Source: Stenopsyche tienmushanensis
Taxonomy: Eukaryota > Arthropoda > Insecta > Trichoptera > Stenopsychidae
Direction: 5' to 3'
Length of the DNA: 64,000 bases
Assembly (NCBI GenBank): GCA_008973525.1
Contig: WACJ01000404.1
Location: forward strand, 1,798,001 to 1,862,000
Shown: positions 25,596-36,940 of the stretch, piece by piece
How the letters are laid out: each line of letters begins with the position of its first letter
Position numbering within the stretch: the first letter of the stretch is position 1
Program-made: the position numbers and the translations under genes
The notes under the pieces: generated by a model
What the model was told of the DNA's origin: nothing
The model's database searches: none
Seen by the model: only the letters and a program-made list of their open reading frames with translations

Positions 25596-26401
25596 TTATA
25601 AATGACATATTGGAGGCCAAACATTTTTTATGCAATTTAAAATTGACTCGAATAAGTCTTTTTCAATAACGATTTGTCGCCAAACGAATTCAACTAGATA
25701 AGAATCTAAATGATGACGTGCTGTACCTCTGTGTCGTTTGTTGCGCCATTTTGCCGATCCCCACATTCTCTCGACGTTCTGTGTGTGAGCGCCGGATTCG
25801 GGATCGATGAAATTATATTTATGGTTTACTTTAAAATGCTGAAATCCGGCTTCTTGCAATTCATTCGTTTTGTATCCGCACCAACTGTCCGAGTATAAAA
25901 GCGAACCAGGTTCAATATTTTCTAGAATTGCCGCCATCAATGTCTCTGTGCACTGCGATCAGGCAGGCACTTTGATCAAAAAGCATTCGCGTGTTTCCCG
26001 GCATAATCCACCGAAGATCCACTGCGGAGGGAGCACTCGACCGGCATGATTTTTACGTTTGGTGAACAAACTCGTCAATTTCGACGATCAAAACTATGTC
26101 ACCGATTTTCTGCTTTGGCCTTTGACAATGCAAGTAGTCGACGCAAATTTATCGCATGTGATTATTCCACTCGACGTCAGTCGTGTTTTTATTCATGCCC
26201 AATTCTTCGTTGCACAGTTTATCCGATGTCAATTCCTTGGACCAAAAATAAAAAAAAACGAATGGCCGTCACAAATTTTATACGACTACTAACGAACCAA
26301 TTTCCAGTGCGAATACTCGCCTTTTTTCGACACTTTCCACAATTCCAGACAATCCGCAAACCATAGTAGATTTTCATTTCGTGGCCGTTTTGGCAATACA
26401 T
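25596..26401 (-). pseudogene. Merlin transposase (ISXO2-like DDE), frame-broken
   Basis: Read on the minus strand, the N-terminal part (26,270-26,401) has a zinc-ribbon pattern (C.NGHEM ... W.CGKCRKKASIRTGNWF). The middle part, after frameshifts near 26,080, contains the first acidic catalytic motif VEIDE. The open C-terminal part of 114 residues (25,596-25,940) carries YSDSWCGYKTNEL (second Asp), H.QNVERMWG (catalytic Glu) and KRHRGTARHHLDSYLVEFVW. This motif order is that of the ISXO2-like/IS1016 domain found in eukaryotic Merlin transposons. There is a stop just after the first motif and at least two frame changes, so the copy is dead. Similar but shorter pieces occur in the two neighbouring copies. 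Confidence 0.75.
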
Positions 26402-26531
26402 CTTCTTCTGAAGGACACTACGATCTTACAATAATTCTATTGCATCTTTTTCAGTATGCGGTAAATTGAAAACGTGTTCATTTCGACACAATGAAAATAA
26501 ACAAATGAAATTTAAAAAATAAAAAACAAAC

Positions 26532-26551
26532 ATAACCTAACCTAACCTAAC
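26532..26551. repeat. Telomere-like repeat (TAACC)4
   Basis: Four perfect copies of TAACC, the complement of the common insect telomere motif TTAGG, lie inside the minus-oriented Merlin copy next to an A-rich stretch. Confidence 0.85.
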
Positions 26552-26775
26552 CAGATTTGAATAAAAAAAAAAAAAACAAGAAACAAATGAATAATTATTT
26601 TATTTAATAATAATATGTTTGCCCCCCGTTAACAGGATTGTACCAAAAATTGACCTTTTTATTATTTCAAAAACAAGATTTGGATTGTAATTGCACATAA
26701 TACAGTATAAATTCATTATAGTTAAATTATGAATGCATTTATTAATTGGCGCTTTAAATTTCAATTGTTTCCAAT

Positions 26776-26945
26776 CGCTCAGTCGCTGCAGGGTTAAGCA
26801 GTCATATTGCTCAGTCTGAATGGGTTCTCGTTGTCGATTCGCCAGTTATGGCGGGAATTTCGTGTTGAAAACTTCTTGTCCGAGAGAAATTTTGGATCCG
26901 TGAAAACAAACGAATATTGTTATTTTGTGAATAAAATTTAAATAG
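26776..26945 (+). promoter_or_regulatory. Candidate promoter and 5' UTR exon of the secreted-protein gene
   Basis: Two TCAGT initiator-like motifs (about 26,777 and 26,812) lie in a locally less AT-rich segment that ends in a strong donor, ATA|GTGAGT, at 26,945. The next acceptor, TTTGCAG, ends at 27,449 directly before the start codon exon. A leader exon spliced to 27,450 would fit. This is a prediction from motifs only. Confidence 0.35.
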
Positions 26946-27451
26946 TGAGTGAAAGTCGGAATGTGTGTGCTGGAGAATAGTCTAGAATGATATTTAAATT
27001 TTAATTTTATACATTCAAATGTCCCTTAATTTTTAAATAGCTGAAATCTTAATCGATCAAAATAACGACCATGAATTTGTTTTTAATGTGCCAATAGATT
27101 TTTTCAAATATTGTAAATTTCAAAACGACATTATTGCACGTAACGTCATAATGCAACAGTGATGTAATTTGAATATCAACAAGATCCCACCTTTAAACTG
27201 TCAAATAAGTGTGTCAGTAATTGATGATAAAAATTAGTCTTTCCCAATGAGATGTAAATTACGTTTTTATTTGGCCAAAACAACTTTCTTTTTGATCCAT
27301 TGTCGTATTAAATATTTGTCGCGGTTTTTGTTTCGCTATCGGGAATTGCATCGCCATGATCATTTATTCAAATAATGCTTGCATAATTTATTTTTCAGAC
27401 AATCTTGAAAATATAATAGGCTTTGAAAGTGATGATATATAATTTGCAGCA

Positions 27452-30400
27452 ATGAAGCACAACACGTTTATAAAATGTATTCTCCTATTCCTGACATGTA
27501 AGTATCATGCAAATTTACTATTGTTTTTTTAGTGAATAATTTATAATTGACTATCACGATATTTGTCGTAAAAAGTGGCAATTAATCTTAAAACCGAGGT
27601 CTTTTCCATTTTGTAATACGTCCTTGTACTATGGACCGTTGTCACTCTAACAATTGCAGCATTTGTATGAAAACAATTTGGAAAGCTCGTCTTATTTACT
27701 ATGTTTTGCAACAAGTGCCTTCTTCTCGTAACATTCTTATTCATCATAATTTTTAAGTATAAATCTGAGTAATATATGTTCATTTAGCTTATAAAATTTA
27801 GGACAATATTTTATGACTGAGATTAGGAAAAGATGCTTACAAACCCCATATAAATTTGAATCCAAGATGTTTAAATTATGAATCCAATGTAACTATTGCT
27901 AAAAATTTAAGTAACTTCATTATCAATCAATCGAAGACTAACAGCAATTAATACATTTGAAAAGAATCAAATATTTCAATTGTATTCGTCTAACTTTAAG
28001 CAAAATGCCATATTGAATTGAATTGACTTTTTTAGGCGAATTTATTAAAGCTTTTTATTTGATTTCAATCAATCTAACAATAGCGTAAAAATGGCATAAA
28101 TTTGTATATTTTACAACTTGCACGTATACATTATACGATAAAATATACATACATAGATTCTTTCAATAGAGATGCTCAAAGTTTGTTAGGTCATAGCGAC
28201 CATGTTGTTGAAATAACATCTGTAAAATTTATTGTGAAATGTTTAATAGTAAATGGCAAATAATCATAAAAGATTATAGCGTTGAACAACGCGTATAAAT
28301 AATCAAATTTTATTTTCAAAATCATTGATCCGTTCGCTCTGCGCCAAACGTGATTTTTATCATTGTTTCAATCGTCGTGCCAATGCTCGTATGGGTATGT
28401 CACCGAAACGAAAGGTCTGCTGAAAACATCACTGCTGTGCGTGAGAGTGTACGGGAAAAATCGAGGCAGTCAATTTCTCATCGTTCACAAGAATTTGACC
28501 CTTTTACGACGTTAACTTGGCGAATTTTGCATCGAGACTTGTATCTGTAACTGCATAAAATCTAACTGACCCAGGAATTTATGTTATAAATGATTATAAA
28601 CAACGTCGGTGGTCATTTAACCCTTTGAATAGTGAGCTAATTTTAAATCATCATAAATTTAGATGCTATATTCGTATGTCCACTACTTATCGTCCGTACA
28701 AATCCACTTATCTCTCAGGACCGCCGCAGCGTGTATGAAGCTTGTATATAAATAAATAAACACCGTCGCATCCAACAGCAATAGTTATAGCACACAATAT
28801 TCGTTCATTTCTTCGCATGAACATAAACAATACACTTGAAATCGATCATTTTGGTTATCATTATTAGTTGATAAATTTGGGCTACCGATCTATACAATTG
28901 TACGAAGTACGCAAGATACTCTCTCCATCTCGGTTTCTCTTCAAACTCAACATGCAAGTCACTCTCCGTCTCTGTCTTGTCTCTGAGCTCAACGTGTAAA
29001 AATGCCCTTTCTGAATCACTGGAATCTGAACGCAAATACGTATAGTTGGGTGTATGCTACGGAATAGGGCACATCCCCAGACAAAGAAATCCAGTGGTGT
29101 CAGGTCTGGAGACCGTGCGAGCTACGAAACAGGGCACATTTCTAGACAAGAAATCCAGTGATGTCAGGAGAATTAATTTACTAATTTCTATGACAGAGGT
29201 TCCCACAATAAAAAGTAATTGCTTAACTCTGACCCTGGCAAACTGGTACCTCTTCAAGTTTAATGACTTATTGAATTATTTGTATGACCTGTAGCATATC
29301 ATTAGAAAGGGTATAATCTAGAAAATATTTTAAAACTAAATTCAAAATTTAGAAGTTAACATTTCTCATTCGTTTGCACATTTTATATGATTTTGGAAGC
29401 TCAGCAAGTAGTTTTATTTATACTAATTGCATAAAATAATGATTTATTTAGAAAAATTAAAAAAAAAATATTTTGACAACCCTGACTCTTAGCACATAGG
29501 GCCTATGTGTAAAACCTGGCAAAAGACCCTCTAACCCCATAAAGATTGTGTCGGTTCATGTGCCCAACACCCTCTGTATAGAAAATATTCGCTATTCGAA
29601 TAATTGATTTTACGAATATTTGGGACCCCTAATTAAGAGTGACTGATTTACAATAATGATTAAAACATTATTTAAAATTAGTTTCACCCAATCATTTCCT
29701 ACTTAAAAAATTAACCGTATGTGGAAGACTATGTTGTTTTAGAAATAAATAAAAAAATATAAGTAATATTACAATATCGATTATGCTATGTGAAACGAAT
29801 AAATATTTTTGTGCCTCATTTATGCATAGATTTTTTTAAATACATTTTTTTGCAATATTTCCCCCAATTTTGCATGAGCCTTATACTAAGATTTATGTGA
29901 AAGAGTAGCATTTTTGAATATATCAATTAATAAAACGCAATGACTCATAAGAGAGTCGTTTAAACATTTTTCGACCTCATTTTTTTAGTTTTTCTTCGCC
30001 ACGAGAGTAATAAAACATCATGGTGTCGATGTTTTTGTAGTATAAACACGGAATATATGCGTTTTAAAGCGTTTTTTTAGCGATTGGGGCGCGAATGGGT
30101 TAACCCGATTATTCACAATATAACAAAACCGGGTCAATTAAAAACTTATTTATTTTTGGACTTTTTCATACGACATTTTCGGTCAATTAGATTTTTTACT
30201 TGGAGCTCTTTTGCGTTGAATATTTTTTGTTGCAAAATTTGAGCTGGATTTATTTTTATGGACATTCACTTCCTCGCATTAGATGTTATGTGTTTCAACA
30301 AAAACATATTTGCATTTTGAGAAGCATGATTGATATGAGTCGTATGTTTGAATCGAATGAAGGTCGTAATCGTGGTGATGTTCTTTGGATATAAGCCTCG

Positions 30401-33400
30401 ACCTGAATTATACTTAAACATATATATTTTTGTGATATGTCATCTTAACACTTTACAGTCCGGGTATTTCGCATTAACCTTCGCCTAGAATTCGGACGTG
30501 TTTCGCACATAATGCATAAAACGCTACATCTTTCTTTTAGTAAAATTTATATAATTCTTAAACTAGCTAATAGATTGAAATTAAAATTCACTCATATCTT
30601 CTGAAGAGTATATTGCATAAATGTATATGAACATCGTGTTGGTTTTCAACTTATGGCGCGTGTAGCAGCCCGATAAAATGCAAAAATTCTATGGTATTAA
30701 TTATATGAATATTGAAAAAAATACATATATCGACAACCCTGACGCTTAAGACATAGGGCCTATATGTAAAACATAGAAAAAGAACACCCTAACGCCCAAA
30801 AATTGTGCCAAATCTCTGTACACTCAAACCTCTTTTTGTGCGATTTTGAAGTTGTGCGATTTTCTTTAAAGCAATTTTTGTAATTTCTTAAAGAGTACGT
30901 ATTGAGATATTTTGGATAAAATAGGAAATAAATGATCAACATTAACCGAAATTAGGAAAAAATATAATTTGGGACTGTGTAAATCGTATTGCATCTGTTA
31001 TCGCTGAATAACGACCACGCCTTTTATTCTGGTTTAGATTTTTGAAAAAAAATCACTTTGTTTTTTTGCTTTTTTCCAATGCTTCGAATTTTAAAAATAC
31101 ATTATCTAAAGGAATTTCCAAAATTCCAACTATTTACGGAGTTATAGCTATTTTAGTGATGCGACAACTTGGTCGGTCCTACCATAATAAAATCTTTTAA
31201 CGCGGTTTTCTCGAAACTACTTTTTTCAACACGGTCGACATCATATTTCAAGTTTTAATTAATTTATTTACTTCAAACTAGATATGAATCTTTTCTATAT
31301 AACCCTCTATTATTCCTACCAGATTTATGTCAAAATTAGTTTTTAACTATTTAAAGAATAATAATAAAATCGACAAAATAAGACCAAAAAAAGACTATTT
31401 TTTTTAAACAGTTGCCATTTTGTGATTTTTTTTGAGCTAGGGACTATACATTTTTTTTATTTTTAAATTGCCTTAATGTCTTTTTATTAACTTTTTTATG
31501 CGATTTTTGATATATTTTATATAGCTGTTTCAAAGTTATGCGGCTTTTAAAACCCATGGAACGATGTTCACTTTTTCTATGTAAGTCATAGCTTTTTTTG
31601 TGCGATTTTCCGCGGAACGCATCTATCGCACAAAAAAGGGTTTAAGTGTATATACATTCTAAATATAAACTTCATTCCAACATAAGATATTTAAGGTTCT
31701 GAATCTGTGCTGAAACATCCATTACATGTAAAAGAATTTTACAAGTTTTGTTTGAAATGAAAAATCTACAAACTCTTCTCTGCTGCTATTTATTTTGTTT
31801 CTTGGGATTATTTGTCAGTTCATGCTTCATCAAACATGAAAATAATCGATCAACTGAATCGGAACATATTCTAGAAGAAAATATGGATGTGGAAGGCGAT
31901 TCGAGATCTTCAGCTGCCACATCAGTTTCGAAAAGAAAGGAATTTTTTTTTTTTGTGTGCAAACAATCTGATCAATATAATATGCGTTCAGATTTGCTGC
32001 AAGTTCATTGCCATATATACCTGCAAATTCATTAATTCGTAGACATAAAATCGAATCGTTTTAATACGATTATGTTCAATCGATCAGTAATACATACTAT
32101 GATTAGTCTTGTACTTTTTTATTGACTCGCGGAAGCCTGTTGTTAAATTCAAGCCTAAAAACACATTATCGACCGGTGCTCCCATGCATTGTGCACTTGT
32201 AAAAAACGAGTTGTGAAAGTCGAGGTGGGTACTTGAATCCAAGGTCCTTAGTTCAAATGATCCGTGCGGTGTTTCCTTCAAATGTGGATATGACTGAATA
32301 TAGAACAAACAACATTCGAGGTCTCTAATTCCGATGCCTGTAATTATCAACACGCCAATGGATGTTGATGTCTTCTAATTCTATAACAAAGAAAACGACA
32401 ATTTTGTATGAAGGAGGAACTGTTATTAATATATATAGGTAAAGCGGAAATAAATGTTATTTCTTATAAATACGATGCATTAAAACCAGTTAGTCACTGG
32501 CTGCCACCGACTTAAAATGTTGCCGTTGATTTTATTTTGAAGCTTAGCACCTTAAAGAGGTAAGACACAGTGTTGTGTCCGAATTTCAGCGAGAGTGTCT
32601 TGCACGTTGAGCTCGGAGAGAAACAGAGACGGAGAGAGTATCTTGCAGGTCGGAGATTGTGAATGTGAGATAGAGACGAAGAGAGTATCTTGCATACATC
32701 GTACGATTGTATAGATCGTTAACCCAAATTTATCGGCTAATAATGATAACCAAAATTAATCGATTTCAAGTGTATGAAATAACCGAATATTGTGTGCTAT
32801 CGATAGAGTTCTTTAGCTCTTCGTGCATTTTAAAACGCCAATGTTAGATTTTCTTATCGGAAATTATTCAATGCCTTTGACGCTAGTCTGAACTTGGGTT
32901 GAATCTAAATTTAAAAAAGAAAAATAGCGAATTTCTACAAACCAAAGATCTATTTGTACTCATCCACTACCATTGACTTTGAAAAAGATCCCTATTTTAT
33001 AGAGCAACATTAGCTACTTTTTGATCCAAATTATAAACAATTATAATACTTACATAGTCTAAAGAAGGCATATCTATGGAAGAGAAAATAGAAGATGTAG
33101 TAAATCCTAAAAAAATTCAATAAATTAAATTGGATTTTTTCAGTTTCTTATTCAGTCTGTTTAAATATTGATAATAAATATCAGCAATAGTTTCACTGTG
33201 CTGAACTATGCTGAAAACACTCCACCAAATATAGAAGAGGACCTTTTGAAAGCCTAATTCTGATCTAGAACCTGAAGCTAGTGTTTTATTTGGTGAATAG
33301 TGTTATATTTTCGACTACGATTTTAAGTATGTTTTTTTTTGTTATGTGAGTATAGATTTGATTGATTCTATAATATTTATTGGCTTTCACATTGACTAGA

Positions 33401-36400
33401 TTCTACGATTTTGATTTGTTGCTTTCGAAGATCGTAAAAATGAATATTTCGCGCAAAGAAGTGAAACATAGCCAATTAAGAAAATCATATAAAAAGTTGT
33501 TCGATCCGTGTGCTGTCATTTAAATACTTTTTAGATACTCAAAAAGTAAAAAACAAGAGCAAAAACTTTGTTACTTGCTTTAAAACTGTCGATTTTATCT
33601 ATTTAAGGAATTCTATAGGCGTGTTCGATTTACACAAGCAAGACTTCATTGCGAGAGTATGGTAAATATTGGCCAAACAATGTAATAAAATGTAGTTGTA
33701 TGAGAAAAATAGCACTAAGAAAACTACTTAACATAACAAAAAAAAAATGCAATCTAATCTAATGGCGTCATCTGAAAGGCTTTAGTAGCAAATGGTCTAT
33801 TGTGATACAGGAGGAGATTGTTTGAATTTGATTCGAAAGCTGATCAATTAAGATAAAAAGCAGAAAATCACACGAGCAATGAAAATCTTTTTAGATCAAA
33901 AAAGTTTAAGAATATTCGAACGATACTGGACATTTGTATCTGCCATAATTGCATTTGACGTGTAAAATTAGCATTATCACCTTAAATTGCCATTGTATTA
34001 TTTGGCATTATGTTAATATATCACAGCTAGTCTATAGCAATATTCGTTTTTTCCCTTACATTAAATTTTATTTTCTTGTTTTAAATAGGATTTAGTATTT
34101 GCAGTAAAAACAAGATTTTTTGTTTGAAGTATTCAATATATGGATGTCCATTTGCAATAAATCAAATTTTATGGCCAAAACGACTTGAGCCAAGTGATTT
34201 GTATTTAATAAGGCATATCTAAACTATTAATTTAAATGGTCTTTAAATATCAATAAACCTTTTCAAAGGTTGTTTCTCGCTTGTGGTTAAACTCGATTCT
34301 GTTCCAAACTGTAAATCATTTTGAAATAGAATCATTCATGCTTGTAGATTATGAAAAAAATATAGTTATGCATTTATAGGCTTTAATTTCTAATGATCTG
34401 AAGCAATACGAACGAGATATATTTTATATAATTGCAATTTAATCTTTTAGATATTCCAAAAATAGACTTTTAGACTTAGAATTACCATAGACGTATCACA
34501 AGAACTAATACTGCAAAATGTAAACGTTCTTCTAGTTTTTTTTTATTGGCTTTCATGTATGATTAAATGAGGATAAGCTTTTTAAATAGGATTTTTGAAT
34601 AGATAATCTATGCATATGGAACGTTTCTACTTTGTTGGACCTAAAAGTGATTGGTTTTTTAACATTTTTTTATGCAAAAAATATAGAATATTGATATTTA
34701 GTGTGTTGACTAGGCGGTCTTTATTGATGACATTCTTCACCACGGAAATCCTAAGTCCTAAACAGGTTATTTTTAACAAAAAATGTTAAACATATTTTAC
34801 TTTGTATAATATTGTGTATAGCTTAGACTACAATTAATAAGAAATATTGGAAAATGAAAATAACATTGAGCCATTGAAAAAAAGTTTGCATTTTTACCAA
34901 CATTTTTGTAGTTTTTTGTTCATTAAATAAACATTTTTGAATATTTTTGAATAATTGTAGTTTATACGACGAAGACAACTATTATACACGTGTCTGCCAA
35001 ATTTCATAAAGAATACTTATCTAAAGCGTGTGGGAGCACTTCCATGAGCTTGAAAAAAGTAGTTTTGGGAAAAACGCATTTAAAGTTTTTCCTCTCTTCA
35101 GCTTCAAGAAACGCAGCTTCTTTTCGTCGGCCTATAACTTTGCGATTTTCATTTATATCGACTTGAAATTTACTGAACGTATTCTTAAACATTGGTTCTT
35201 TCCGATACTCAAAGAAAAAAAACAAGATTTTTTTCATCAACAAGGTAGAAACGTCCTTTAAGTTGGGCACCTGTAAATAGTCCCGCGATAAGCGGTTGGA
35301 TTTGTAAATCAATCATTTTGGACTCAAATCTGCAGGAGGTGTGGCTGGCGACCACATTTTCAAACGCATTTATACGCTATGAAAAACCATGTCAAAATAG
35401 TTGGCAATGATCCTATAAAAAGAGATCGCAAAAAGCCACTTATGTAATATAATGTAACCAACATTTGTATTCCCTTACGAATGTCTCTTTTTTTAAACCA
35501 GTATAAATTGCTTCCTCATACTTGTAAACAATGAAATAAACCAATGCTTAGCAAAAAAGCAACATCGCTCTGTTATCTGATTTGGCAACTAAATCGATAT
35601 GATCATAGTAACATTTTATTTGATGGACGCTGTTAATATAATACAGACCAACAATCACTATATTTTTTTAATAATACAAGACCGAAGGACATCTAGATTT
35701 ATTGTCTTATTGTGTTTGAATTGAATATTAAGATCGCATGCTTTGCGTAGTACAGGATTATATTATTAATGATCTTTATCATTTTTTTACAGACGCAAAT
35801 GCCGCCATTATACCTGAAGAACTTCCATCTTTGCTGTCTGTAGCTTATTCAAATATTCCTCCCATTAAAAAAGGTTATTTGATTTATTCAATAATTAAAT
35901 AAATATTACATTTGGATGATGATTTTAATGTAAATACATTTATTACAGGAACCGATTCTAGAGTGGGCTTTGGATTTAGCTTGGGTAATCATGCTGATTT
36001 TCAAGTCTTATTTGAATTGGGACCCCAAAGCAATACAAACCCAATAGGTATCAATCGTTTCGAATCAATTTATAATATTATTTTAATAAACATTGCTAAT
36101 ATGTGTTGATATTTTCTAGGAACTCCTTATGCTTCCGGCAGTAAGCGTCAAGTCAATAACAGACCTAAAAAGACTACACCCATAAGAAATAAGGTTGATC
36201 CGGTTTTTATTTTGTAGAATGTAAATTTATGTCTTAAAAATGTATTTGTTATTCAATTATTATGTTGTAGGCTGTAGAAACAGACGCTGGTAAATATTTA
36301 GAGGGATGGTCTCAAAATCAGAAGCAAAAACGGGTTAATAAGCCTTATGCGCCTCTTCCAATTCCTGAGAAACCCAATCAGGATAACCCATTAGGCACAG

Positions 36401-36747
36401 TTAATCTACACGAAGTATTGGCTAATATGAAAGGAGAAAGTATGGAAGGCGAAATCGTCCTGTCTCAACCTCAACCATCCAGCATGCCGGCAGCAGTCTT
36501 GTCACAACTCAAACAATTATATGGCAAAAAATCTCCAGAGGCTCCTTCCACTGTAAGACCATATTTTGTACCAAAACGAAATAGAGCCCCAACTCAACAT
36601 GCTGCCCAAGCTCCTAAAGTCATCCAATCAGGAAGTCCTAATTTTGAAAGACTTGCCCAATTCAACATACAGGAAGACGAGAAGAGCGAGGCTGAAAAGC
36701 GAAAAATTACGGCAGAATTATCAGACGTCAGCCTGGACGACGAATGA
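27452..36747 (+). CDS. Unrecognised secreted protein (long paralog), five coding exons
   Basis: The coding exons are 27,452-27,497, 35,793-35,873, 35,949-36,047, 36,120-36,193 and 36,271-36,747. They total 777 bases with all phases matching (1,1,1,0), giving 258 residues. The first exon is a 48-base exon between TTTGCAG and GTAAGT that encodes a classical signal peptide (MKHNTFIKCILLFLT). Exons 2-4 carry a module shared with the downstream paralog (AIIPEELPSLL, IPPIKKGTDSRVGFGF, GNHADFQVLFELGPQS). The last exon gives a Pro/Gln/Lys-rich, probably disordered tail ending in the acidic DVSLDDE. I do not recognise the family. Exons 2-5 are firm because the splice sites and the paralog agree. Exon 1 is less sure because it lies 8.3 kb upstream, but its phase and signal peptide match the paralog. 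A nearer alternative, ATG at about 35,481 with donor GTAAAC, would also be in phase but gives a poor signal peptide. Confidence 0.72.
28617..29035 (-). mobile_element. TTAA-flanked MITE, piggyBac-like, copy B (inverted)
   Basis: This copy begins with TTAA then CCCTTTGAATAGTGAGC, the counterpart of the right end of copy A, and continues as its reverse complement through AATCGATCATTTTGGTTATC. Beyond 28,920 it carries the GAGAC-rich internal section also seen in copies C and D (here as its complement, CTCTCCATCTCGG and CACTCTCCGTCTC). The far terminus is not visible. Confidence 0.6.
29057..29165 (-). pseudogene. Fragment of a Tc1/mariner-type transposase, locally duplicated
   Basis: One minus-strand frame reads SPDLTPLDFFVWG, which matches the third catalytic motif (SPDL.PLDFF.WG) of transposases of the Tc1/mariner superfamily in insects. 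A second, diverged copy of the same roughly 50 bases follows at 29,122-29,165 (GGGCACAT ... AGACAAGAAATCCAGTG), so the piece has been duplicated in tandem. Nothing else of a transposase could be read around it. Confidence 0.5.
29455..29560. repeat. Short dispersed duplicate, copy 1
   Basis: CAACCCTGACTCTTAGCACATAGGGCCTATGTGTAAAACC and the following text recur with changes at 30,714-30,815 (ACAACCCTGACGCTTAAGACATAGGGCCTAT). The palindromic core is ATAGGGCCTAT. The family is unknown. Confidence 0.6.
30714..30815. repeat. Short dispersed duplicate, copy 2
   Basis: This is the partner of 29,455-29,560. It ends immediately before the Tigger-family element at 30,821, so that element inserted at its edge. 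Confidence 0.6.
30821..31648. mobile_element. Tigger/pogo-family element with intact ends (828 bp)
   Basis: The left end, CACTCAAACCTCTTTTTGTG, and the right end, reverse-complemented CACTTAAACCCTTTTTTGTG, are inverted repeats flanked by TA on both sides (30,819-30,820 and 31,649-31,650). This is the signature of the Tc1/mariner/pogo group. The interior matches the element at 54,930-55,633 in reverse orientation, and that copy preserves a Tigger-like C-terminus. No transposase can be read here, so it is a non-autonomous or decayed copy. Confidence 0.65.
31757..32035 (+). other. ORF with signal-peptide-like start, unverified
   Basis: From the ATG at 31,757 the frame begins MKNLQTLLCCYLFCFLGLFV, a convincing hydrophobic leader, followed by a hydrophilic region with ENNRSTESEHILEEN and a dibasic SKRK before a T12 run that encodes a Phe stretch. 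No splice sites, paralog or known family support it. It lies in the intron of the secreted-protein gene on the same strand, 100 bases after a Tigger element. It could be an alternative first exon, a small gene or chance. The only donor in the phase needed for exon 35,793 is weak. Confidence 0.2.
32548..32815 (+). mobile_element. TTAA-type MITE, copy C with duplicated GAGAC-rich section
   Basis: The copy starts at CCTTAAAGAGGTAAGACACAG (compare TTGAAGAGATATGACACAG in copy A) and follows the family to GTGTGCTATCGATAG, where it is truncated. Between the two blocks shared with copy A it contains two tandem versions of a GAGAC...GAGAGTATCTTGCA unit that copy A lacks. Confidence 0.55.
35277..35445 (+). 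repeat. Interspersed repeat shared with 3,297-3,530
   Basis: Both places share GACCACA followed about 20-30 bases later by ATGAAAAACCATGTCAAAAT, GTTGGCAAT and TCCTATAAAA ... AAAAGCCAC. The parts upstream of this are diverged. No terminal repeats or coding sequence were recognised. Confidence 0.6.
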
Positions 36748-36934
36748 TGTGTTATTTGTGATTGTAAATATTTTTTTCTACGATTTGTAAATAATTACAG
36801 AAAAATATTTTAAGCCCCTGTACAACAATTTAAGTATTGATGGCGCACGCCATAATCAACAGCAATGTCGCTGATGATGCATCAAATTTGCATGATGTAT
36901 GCCTATACTGTTTTATTTTGTAAGATGTATGGGA

Positions 36935-36940
36935 AATAAA
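36935..36940 (+). promoter_or_regulatory. Polyadenylation signal of the long secreted-protein gene
   Basis: An AATAAA lies about 190 bases after the stop codon and is the first canonical one downstream. Confidence 0.5.

Larger units (their letters stand above)
24736..26650. mobile_element. Cluster of Merlin-type (ISXO2-like) DNA transposon copies
   Basis: The outer ends are inverted copies of each other: GGTACCGTCCTGTTAACGGG at 24,741 and, reverse-complemented from 26,642, GGTACAATCCTGTTAACGGG, each followed by a G-rich run, GCAAACATA and AAAATAATTATTCATTTGTT. Further internal copies of this terminus occur near 25,238 and 25,513. At least three pieces can be told apart: a plus-oriented copy at about 24,736-25,235, a fragment at about 25,320-25,500 that duplicates 25,725-25,925 in direct orientation, and a minus-oriented, longer copy at about 25,513-26,650 that carries the transposase remnant. 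The stretch 24,842-25,200 is an inverted, diverged copy of about 26,000-26,480. All copies are broken. Confidence 0.7.
27498..35792 (+). other. First intron of the secreted-protein gene (8.3 kb), repeat-rich
   Basis: The intron contains a MITE copy at 28,617-29,035, a DDE-transposase fragment at 29,057-29,165, a short duplicated segment (29,455-29,560 and 30,714-30,815), a Tigger-family element at 30,821-31,648, a signal-peptide-like ORF at 31,757-32,035, a MITE copy at 32,548-32,815 and a repeat at 35,277-35,445. The stretch from 32,830 to 35,270 shows only AT-rich sequence, with one uninformative 102-residue minus-strand ORF at 35,004-35,312. Confidence 0.6.

Noticed and set aside
26059..26292. 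77- and 106-residue plus-strand ORFs across the Merlin element
   Set aside because: They are antisense shadows of the broken transposase on the minus strand.
35481..35530. Alternative start exon for the long secreted-protein gene (ATG at about 35,481 with donor GTAAAC)
   Set aside because: It is in phase, but the peptide is a poor signal peptide and the donor is weaker than GTAAGT at 27,498. Kept only as an alternative.
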